Assembly (NCBI GenBank): GCA_964392115.1
Contig: CAYMOU010000084.1
Coordinates: 1-11,474, forward strand
Direction of reading: 5' to 3'
DNA length: 11,474 nucleotides
DNA from: CAYXWM01 sp964392115
Lineage (GTDB): Bacteria > Bacillota > Clostridia > Lachnospirales > WRBF01
The notes under the pieces are model-generated. The model worked only from the letters and a program-made list of their open reading frames with translations, ran no database searches and was not told the origin of the DNA. Of this stretch, positions 6,598 to 11,474 are shown one piece after another; the stretch's first letter is position 1, and every line of letters begins with the position of its first letter. The position numbers and the translations under genes were made by a program.

Positions 6598-7724
6598 CTA
6601 TTTTACGCAATTTATGCTTTTCATCAAGCGCAAAATATTGTCAACGGTAAACTCTAAATTTTTAGCACTGTGAACCTTACTTTGGGCAAATTCCATGGGA
6701 AGCTTGTTTATGGTGAATATGGAGCCCACACCCATTTCATAAGCTTGTTCTATGTTATCATCCTCACCGCCCACAATTACCGTTAAGGGTACGTTTTGTT
6801 TCCTGGCCCGTTTTGCAACGCCTATAACAACCTTGCCACTAAGGCTTTGCGTATCTATCTTTCCTTCGCCTGTAAAAATCATATCCGCATGGGCAATTCC
6901 CTTATCAAAATTAACCGTATCCAATACTGTCTCTATGCCATTTGCAAACGTGAACCAAAAAAATACCAACATTCCGGCACCCATTGCCTCGGCAGCCCCG
7001 GAACCGGGAACGAAGCTTATATCGCTGCACAAGTCTCTTGTAATAATTTTGCTCACATGCATCAAGCCTTGGTCGAGGCTCTCTACCATTTCCGGGTTAG
7101 CGCCTTTTTGTGGGCCGAATATGTAAGCTGCACCTGTTTTGCCGTACATGTGGTTGTCTATGTTGCACATGGTAATTATTTCTACCGTTTAAGTCATTAG
7201 ATTTTTGGGAAATGTCTATTCTGTCTATTTCTGCAAGGGTTACGCCTGTGGGTACAAGAGCCTTGTGAAACTTTACGCCTACAGCGGCTGCGGCACCTGT
7301 ACCGTCATCATTGGTAGAACTTCCGCCAAGTCCCACGATTATTTTTTAATGCCCTCTTCGGCGGCGGCAAGAATTAGCCGGCCCACGCCAAAGGTTGTGG
7401 TTTTACCGGGGTCTTTTCTGTCCTCTGCAAGGGTAACCCGGCACAGCTTGCCAATTCAATAACGGCGGTGGATCCGTCGTTTAAAATGCCATAAAATGCT
7501 TCCACATCCTCGAAATATGGATTTTCAACGGTTAGGTATTACTTTTTGCCGCCTACGGCAGACAGAAAGCAATCAACGCTGCCTTCACTGCCGTAGGCAA
7601 CGGGTATGGAGACAACATTGCAATCGCTGTAATGCTATTTGATTTTCCGGCTGATAATATTGTAAATTTGCGCAGAACTTAAAGTTCCTTTAAACGAATC
7701 GGGTATTAATACCGCTTTTTTCAT
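6598..7724 (-). pseudogene. glxK: Glycerate kinase pseudogene (GarK/GlxK family)
   Basis: Conceptual repair gives about 375 residues, the family length, starting at ATG 7724 behind an intact AGGAG. Recognisable family blocks run in order: KAVLIPDSFKGTLSSAQIY, a degraded VAYGSEGSVD (usually VADGGEGTVD), VEAFYGILNDGSTAVIELA, DPGKTTTFGVGRLILAA, IVGLGGSSTNDDGTGAA, YIFGPQKGANPEMVESLDQG, and HADMIFTGEGKIDTQSLSGK. Lesions visible are in-frame TAG at 7637-7635, in-frame TAA at 7541-7539, a frameshift near 7435-7441, a base lost from an A-run at 7342-7347, and a frameshift near 7184-7190. The longest surviving frame (6598-7170) covers only the C-terminal half. Functional members phosphorylate glycerate for entry into glycolysis. 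The gene lies last in the minus-strand cluster, 110 bp after larA, and is clearly dead. Confidence 0.92.
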
Positions 7725-7783
7725 ATACGTCTCCTGTAAAGAATATTTTTCGGTTCAACCGGTAAGTTGTCTATGAACAAATC

Positions 7784-7817
7784 TTGAGGGAAACTCCTAT
7801 TGAAAAGTTTCCCTCAA
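7784..7817 (-). repeat. Hairpin repeat, copy A (upstream of the glycerate kinase pseudogene)
   Basis: TTGAGGGAAACT (7784-7795) and AGTTTCCCTCAA (7806-7817) form a perfect 12-bp stem with a 10-nt loop. The same arms recur at 11362-11399. On the minus strand it lies 16 nt after the larA stop and 60 nt before the pseudogene start. There is no U-tract on either side, so it is not a normal intrinsic terminator. It may be an mRNA leader or stabiliser hairpin, or a dispersed repeat. Confidence 0.8.
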
Positions 7818-7833
7818 ATTTATGCGTTAATAT

Positions 7834-9108
7834 TTAGATTACGATTACAGACACACCGTCCGGTATAGCCAGAATTTTGGCGTCCTTTTGGCCCAGAATT
7901 TCGTCTGCCTTTTGTACGGCTTCTTCTATAGAATGGGCCGGTATCATATGAAGCTCTTCAACCAATTGGTCGGGAGCATCGGAAACGTAAACTACTTTCG
8001 AATTCATAAGTATACGGGCGAAAATTTGGGATTGCCATTGGTCAACTATGGTTTCGGTGGCTTTTGTGGAAAGGAAACTTTCCATTAATTTAAGAGCGTC
8101 TTTTTCTTCCCTAAAGGTCTTGTGGAAGGCGCTGCCGCCGTGACCGTCGTTGGATTTGGCAAGCATAATGATTACGCCGCCTTTGTTAAGGGTGGCTTCA
8201 GCGGCGGTCATGCCTTTTACAGCTTGATAAATATTTTGGTCAAGAGGATAACCGCCGTTGGTGGTGATAACTATATCCGAGGGTAAACTTTTTACCTTAC
8301 ATTTGCTGCAAAGGAATTCACGGCCTTGAATGTGGGCAAGGTCGCAGTCTCCGGCTACGGCATAAATGGCTTCCTTGTCGGAATTGATAACAACGTTGCA
8401 AATAAAGTCAAGACGGGCAATTCTTGCACCGTAAAGCATATCAACGTGAATGGGGTTTTTATCTATAATACCGGTTCTGGCGTATTCGCTGGAAATAAAG
8501 TCGGCGTTGTGGTTGTATAAAACGGTTTTGCGGCTTGCAATACCGGGAAGTACGCTCTTTCTGCCTCCGGAGAATCCCGCAAAGAAGTGGGGTTCTATAA
8601 AGCCTTCTGCAACCAGAAGGTCGGCTTCAATTGCCATTTTATTAATAATCAAATCGCCGCCTGAAGGAAGCTTACCAAGGTTTACCAGCATGGACTCGTC
8701 GTCGCAGTCATGAATATAAATTTTCTCATTTTTAACGATGTCTTCGCCGAATTTGCCTATTAATTCTTCCTTGGTGGTTTCTCTGTGACAGCCTGTGGAA
8801 ATAAGGAAGGTAATATCCGCATCGGGGTTGCCTTTTCTTATTTCTTCAAGAATTAAGGGCGCTATAACTTTGGAAGGCACCGGGCGAGTATGGTCGCTGG
8901 CGATAATAACTACTTTGTTTTTACCCTTAGCCATTTCGCAAAGGCGTGGCGTGCCGATGGGGTTTTCAAGGGCTTTGCGTACCAATTCGGTTTGAGAAAG
9001 TTCCGGCTTGTAGTGATGCATTTCGGAGACAAGCTCTCCGGCGAATCTGTTTTCTGGTATATCGTAAGTTAAATAATCTGTTCCGTAAGGAAATTTAACG
9101 GTAGGCAT
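7834..9108 (-). CDS. larA: LarA-type nickel-dependent 2-hydroxyacid racemase/epimerase
   Basis: This 424-residue cytoplasmic enzyme belongs to the lactate racemase superfamily (DUF2088 plus C-terminal domain). It aligns without gaps to the residue numbers I recall for Lactiplantibacillus LarA: D72 and R75 (SDHTRP), catalytic H108 (STGCHRE) and H174 (EPHFFAGFSGGRK), pincer-cofactor lysine K184, nickel ligand H200 (LYNHN), and substrate-pocket Y294, Q295, K298 and W358. Everything needed for the nickel-pincer hydride-transfer chemistry therefore seems present. The ATG follows AAGGAGG with 7-nt spacing. The gene lies 36 nt after pdxA2 on the same strand, in an operon with a C4 acid sugar kinase. 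Its substrate may therefore be a four-carbon aldonate, not lactate, though the conserved pocket keeps lactate possible. The cofactor-making genes larB, larC and larE are not in this window. Confidence 0.93.
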   Translation of the reverse strand: MPTVKFPYGTDYLTYDIPENRFAGELVSEMHHYKPELSQTELVRKALENPIGTPRLCEMAKGKNKVVIIASDHTRPVPSKVIAPLILEEIRKGNPDADITFLISTGCHRETTKEELIGKFGEDIVKNEKIYIHDCDDESMLVNLGKLPSGGDLIINKMAIEADLLVAEGFIEPHFFAGFSGGRKSVLPGIASRKTVLYNHNADFISSEYARTGIIDKNPIHVDMLYGARIARLDFICNVVINSDKEAIYAVAGDCDLAHIQGREFLCSKCKVKSLPSDIVITTNGGYPLDQNIYQAVKGMTAAEATLNKGGVIIMLAKSNDGHGGSAFHKTFREEKDALKLMESFLSTKATETIVDQWQSQIFARILMNSKVVYVSDAPDQLVEELHMIPAHSIEEAVQKADEILGQKDAKILAIPDGVSVIVI

Positions 9109-9144
9109 GGTTTTTCCTCCTTTATTTGAAAAGCACTTTGAAGA

Positions 9145-10110
9145 TTATAATTTTTCGCCGATTTCTATTGCTTTTAGTAGACTTTCTTCGTTAGCCGTAA
9201 GTTTCCCGGCTATGTCAAATGCGGTGCCGTGGTCGACAGAGGTTCTTACAACATCCAGTCCTACGGTAATGTTTACGCCGCTGTCAAAGGCAAGCAGTTT
9301 TAAGGGAATATGACCTTGGTCGTGATACATGGCAACCACTATGTGGTATTTTCCTTTTAAAGCCTGTAAAAATACCGTATCCGGCGGAATCGGCCCGTAT
9401 ACGTCCATACCGGCTTTTTTGCATTCGTTTACAGCCGGGATAATTTCGGTTATTTCTTCGTCTCCGAAGATGCCGTTTTCGCCGGCATGAGGGTTAAGCC
9501 CGGCTACAGCTATGCGTGGTTTATCATAACCGGCCTTGGTCAAGGTGTTATGAGCCAGCATGATTACTTGACATATTCTCTCCTTCTTAGCTGCATCACA
9601 GGCTTTTCGCAAGGAAACATGAGTGGAAACGTGAATTGTTTTCAGTTTGTCGCTCCAAAGTAGCATGGCGTATGAATCGCCTTTTAAATATTCTCCGAAA
9701 ATCTCCGTATGGCCGGCAAATTTGTAGCCTGACAAATGCAGGGCTTCTTTATTTAAGGGCGCCGTAACCACCGATGATATTTCTTTATCTAATGCAAAAT
9801 CTATGGCGGCTTTTACGCTTAAAAAGGCGCATTTCCCACCGGTTTCGGAGACTTTGCCTATCATGCCGGGGTCAAAGGTTATGGGGTTTGCATCAAAAAT
9901 ATTAACGCAATCCGTAAGGGTCTCGGAAGCGGCTTTTACCGGATTAAATTTTAAGCCGTAACCCAGTAATTTATTGTAATGCTCCAACACATCCAAACTC
10001 CCGAAAACTATACACCTTCCCAAATACTCGGGGTGTTTATGCAAGGCTTTTAAGGTGATTTCGGGGCCTATACCAAAGGGATCGCCCATAGTTAAGCCGA
10101 AAACTCTCAC
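9145..10110 (-). CDS. pdxA2: PdxA2-type 4-phospho-D-threonate 3-dehydrogenase
   Basis: This 321-residue NAD-dependent enzyme belongs to the PdxA family. PdxA2 members oxidise 4-phospho-D-threonate (or 4-phospho-D-erythronate) at C3; loss of CO2 then yields DHAP. Visible motifs are TMGDPFGIGPEI (7-18), TAPLNKEALH (116-125), metal-ligand histidines H164 (STHVSL), H208 (LNPHAGENGIFGDEEI) and H263 (AMYHDQGHIPLK), and the C-terminal VGLDVVRTSVDHGTAFDIAG (283-302). The start is GTG at 10110, behind AAGGAGG with 7-nt spacing. It overlaps the TGA of the kinase by GTGA, which points to translational coupling. The kinase neighbour and lack of other pyridoxine-synthesis genes favour PdxA2 over the vitamin B6 enzyme PdxA. 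The protein looks intact. Confidence 0.9.
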   Translation of the reverse strand: MRVFGLTMGDPFGIGPEITLKALHKHPEYLGRCIVFGSLDVLEHYNKLLGYGLKFNPVKAASETLTDCVNIFDANPITFDPGMIGKVSETGGKCAFLSVKAAIDFALDKEISSVVTAPLNKEALHLSGYKFAGHTEIFGEYLKGDSYAMLLWSDKLKTIHVSTHVSLRKACDAAKKERICQVIMLAHNTLTKAGYDKPRIAVAGLNPHAGENGIFGDEEITEIIPAVNECKKAGMDVYGPIPPDTVFLQALKGKYHIVVAMYHDQGHIPLKLLAFDSGVNITVGLDVVRTSVDHGTAFDIAGKLTANEESLLKAIEIGEKL

Positions 10111-10760
10111 AAAACCACCTCCTTAATCTTACGCATACTGAAACTGACGGCATCCTCCTTGCCAAAGGCACCGGCCTTTGTGATAACCTTTAATCCGTCA
10201 AAGTCTCCGCCTTTAAGGCTCATCATGGGTATACCCAAGGATACCTCGGTCAAAACAGAGGAACCCACGGAATTAAGCTCGTTGAAAAAGCCTATGGCGG
10301 TGTCTCCACCGGTGAGAAAAACGCCCGAAACCTTAACTTTGGTAAGAATTTCCTTTGAGGCTTCCGCCAACTTTTTCTGAATGAAATTCCCTATTTCCTC
10401 GTTGCTCACGCCGGATTTTTTGCCGGTTTCGTTGGTAAGTTCATGCTCTTCGGCATCGTAGGAAGATGAGGAGCATAAAATCAGGTCTTTGCCTGCTTTT
10501 AATGTCTCCTTAGCTGCGGAAACATAGTCTTTTATATCCTTGCCGGTTAATATTTCATGAAAAGGCACCTTTATTACGGATATGCTGCTTTGTTCCGCAA
10601 ATTTTACTTGGCTTCTTGTAACCGAACTTACACTGCCCACCAAACCCAAGGCCGGCGGAGCTTTTCTTTCCTCGTCAAACAAAATATCTGCCATTGCCGC
10701 CGAGCCAATCCAAAGAATGCGTTTTTGGGTAGCTAAGGCGGAGACGATGATATTTTTCAT
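10107..10760 (-). CDS. dtnK: Four-carbon acid sugar kinase, C-terminal part (split by frameshift)
   Basis: These 217 residues are the nucleotide-binding C-terminal domain of the DUF1537/four-carbon acid sugar kinase family. Motifs seen are WIGSAAMA (17-24), LVGSVSSVTRSQVKFA (40-55), the phosphate-binding VFLTGGDTAIGFF (147-159) and KVITKAGAFGKEDA (191-204). The true gene continues upstream in this frame to about 10819, through NLSQGRIYTFDALTNAD, which belongs to the same domain. The ATG at 10760 has no SD of its own, but it shares ATGA with the stop of the N-terminal part. Re-initiation could make a separate, slightly shortened domain. The 3' end overlaps pdxA2 by GTGA. The name dtnK is chosen because of the pdxA2 neighbour; DenK or OtnK-like specificity is not excluded. 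Confidence 0.85.
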   Translation of the reverse strand: MKNIIVSALATQKRILWIGSAAMADILFDEERKAPPALGLVGSVSSVTRSQVKFAEQSSISVIKVPFHEILTGKDIKDYVSAAKETLKAGKDLILCSSSSYDAEEHELTNETGKKSGVSNEEIGNFIQKKLAEASKEILTKVKVSGVFLTGGDTAIGFFNELNSVGSSVLTEVSLGIPMMSLKGGDFDGLKVITKAGAFGKEDAVSFSMRKIKEVVL

Positions 10761-11326
10761 GTCTGCGTTGGTAAGAGCATCGAAGGTATATATTCTACCT
10801 TGAGACAGATTGATTTTGTTTCTCTGACCGAGTTAAGGTTGATGTGGGTAACAGACTCCGTAAAAACTTTGCTTAAAATAGCCTGTAAATTATCTTCCAT
10901 AACCGGGTTTTTCGGGTCTCTTGCAAGCTCGGTTTGGGTTATGGGCGTTCCGTTAAGCAGGTGAATTCCTTCAAGGGTAGTGCGGTTAAGATCGGGCAGA
11001 GCCGGGGCAAAGATTATAAGCTCGCTTTTGCAACAGTTATCCACAGCCTTGACTTCGTGGGCTATGTTGCCACGCAAGGTAGAGTCAACCTTTTTCATGA
11101 TATATTTAAAAACGGATAAATCTATATCTTTTACAAGACCGGACACTTTATTGAAGGCTTCCTCCGGAGACAGGCTTCTGCTTTCCGTATCCAGCACATA
11201 AGAATTTTCGTTATTGATAAGTTCAGTTGAAAACACCACATCGGTGGGCACTCCTCGGCGTTTTAATTGAACGCCGGTGTCGTTGGCACCGGTAAAATCA
11301 TCTGCAACTATTAAATATCTGTTCAT
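10757..11326 (-). CDS. dtnK: Four-carbon acid sugar kinase, N-terminal part (split by frameshift)
   Basis: This frame encodes the substrate-binding N-terminal domain of the DUF1537 kinase family. It has VADDFTGANDTG (7-18), MKKVDSTLRGNI (77-88), APALPDLNRTTLEGIHLLNG (107-126) and ELARDPKNPV (133-142). Family-like sequence stops at about residue 169. Beyond it, the last 20 codons are out-of-frame and end at TGA 10757. Adding one A to the GAAAC run (plus-strand 10818-10822) restores VRENKINLSQGRIYTFDA and a kinase of about 406 residues. The start is ATG 11326 behind GGAGG with 7-nt spacing; an in-frame ATG at 11344 precedes that SD and is rejected. Family members phosphorylate D-threonate or D-erythronate at O4 with ATP. 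This is the first gene of the cluster. Confidence 0.87.
   Translation of the reverse strand: MNRYLIVADDFTGANDTGVQLKRRGVPTDVVFSTELINNENSYVLDTESRSLSPEEAFNKVSGLVKDIDLSVFKYIMKKVDSTLRGNIAHEVKAVDNCCKSELIIFAPALPDLNRTTLEGIHLLNGTPITQTELARDPKNPVMEDNLQAILSKVFTESVTHINLNSVRETKSICLKVEYIPSMLLPTQT
10818..10822 (-). other. Frameshift site in the kinase gene
   Basis: In the coding sense, GAAAC follows GTC AGA. One missing A converts the frame VREN-KINLSQGRIYTFDA into VRETKSIC and a stop 20 codons later. Flanking sequence on both sides fits the family well, so this is a single lesion. It is a short A-run and not a classic slippery heptamer. Confidence 0.8.
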
Positions 11327-11361
11327 TAGCCGGCCTCCAAACATTTAGAAAATAATAAACC

Positions 11362-11399
11362 TTGAGGGAAACATCTTCCGGAGAAAAAGTTTCCCTCAA
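11362..11399 (-). repeat. Hairpin repeat, copy B (leader of the kinase-pdxA2-larA operon)
   Basis: TTGAGGGAAAC (11362-11372) pairs with GTTTCCCTCAA (11389-11399) over a 16-nt loop that has some symmetry of its own (TCTTCCGGAGA). The arms are identical to those at 7784-7817. On the minus strand it ends 35 nt before the kinase start codon, within the presumed 5' leader. No U-tract follows. The MITE at 11420 lies 20 bp further upstream. Confidence 0.8.
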
Positions 11400-11419
11400 A
11401 CACCCTGAATGTTAAATTG

Positions 11420-11474
11420 TACTAATTCCATATTTAATGAAGGATAAAAATTTGCAAATTATCCTTGAATCTTT
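11420..11474 (+). mobile_element. MITE-like element, copy 3 (cut by window edge)
   Basis: The left end, TACTAATTCCA (11420-11430), and the palindromic core (11440-11466) match copy 2 closely, without its 11-bp duplication. The element runs off the window at 11474. It lies upstream of the kinase operon, so any promoter for that operon must lie in or beyond this element or in the 20 bp between it and the hairpin. Confidence 0.8.

Noticed and set aside
7539..7637. TAG and TAA in the glycerate kinase as possible recoded codons (for example pyrrolysine)
   Set aside because: Two different stop codons, plus three frameshifts and degraded motifs in the same gene, are best explained by decay.
7784..7817. 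Hairpin as an intrinsic terminator after larA
   Set aside because: No U-tract follows the stem on the minus strand (GATTTGTTC follows), and the twin copy lies upstream of an operon.
10757..10822. Programmed frameshift in the kinase
   Set aside because: The site GTCAGAGAAAC is not a recognisable slippery heptamer, and no stimulatory SD or stem is evident next to it. A one-base deletion or sequence error is simpler.

Overview
The window looks like a chromosomal segment of an anaerobic, low-GC Clostridia-like Firmicute. It has AT-rich intergenic DNA, strong AGGAGG-type ribosome binding sites, GTG and TTG starts, short hairpin-plus-U-tract terminators, an ECF sigma factor paired with a DUF4349-type anti-sigma, a siroheme/ferredoxin reductase and a nickel-pincer racemase. 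No tRNA, rRNA, CRISPR array, phage gene or transposase gene was found. The genus cannot be named from the sequence alone.

Left part (1-6230). A LysR-type regulator (341-1231, +) follows an AT-rich leader. A flotillin/SPFH protein (1446-2954, +) comes next, with a roughly 100-bp MITE-like element lying between its likely promoter and its start. A bidirectional terminator separates it from a convergent pair: an ECF sigma factor (4390-4992, -) and a zinc-binding, two-TM anti-sigma factor (3012-4385, -). Divergent from these is a stand-alone sulfite/nitrite reductase-like protein with two 4Fe-4S motifs (5253-6176, +), ending at a strong terminator.

Middle (6230-6600) is a gene-free patch. It holds a 9-bp tandem repeat, a GC-rich hairpin, a minus-strand terminator and a complete MITE copy.

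Right part (6598-11474) is a minus-strand catabolic cluster. In transcription order it reads: four-carbon acid sugar kinase (one frameshift splits it into two ORFs), PdxA2-type 4-phosphate dehydrogenase, LarA-type Ni-dependent 2-hydroxyacid racemase/epimerase, then a heavily decayed glycerate kinase pseudogene. By family knowledge the kinase and PdxA2 convert D-threonate (or a related C4 acid) to DHAP plus CO2. LarA-type enzymes invert the alpha-carbon of 2-hydroxyacids, so a plausible and to my knowledge undescribed arrangement is an epimerase that feeds C2-epimers such as D-erythronate into the D-threonate route. One lesion in the kinase and at least five in the glycerate kinase suggest the cluster is being lost, or that the kinase lesion is a sequence error.

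Two copies of one hairpin (TTGAGGGAAAC...GTTTCCCTCAA) lie just upstream of the kinase and of the glycerate kinase. Three copies of the same MITE (1297-1396, 6429-6541, 11420-window end) sit almost flush against promoter, terminator and leader elements. These repeats are the main unexplained structure in the window.
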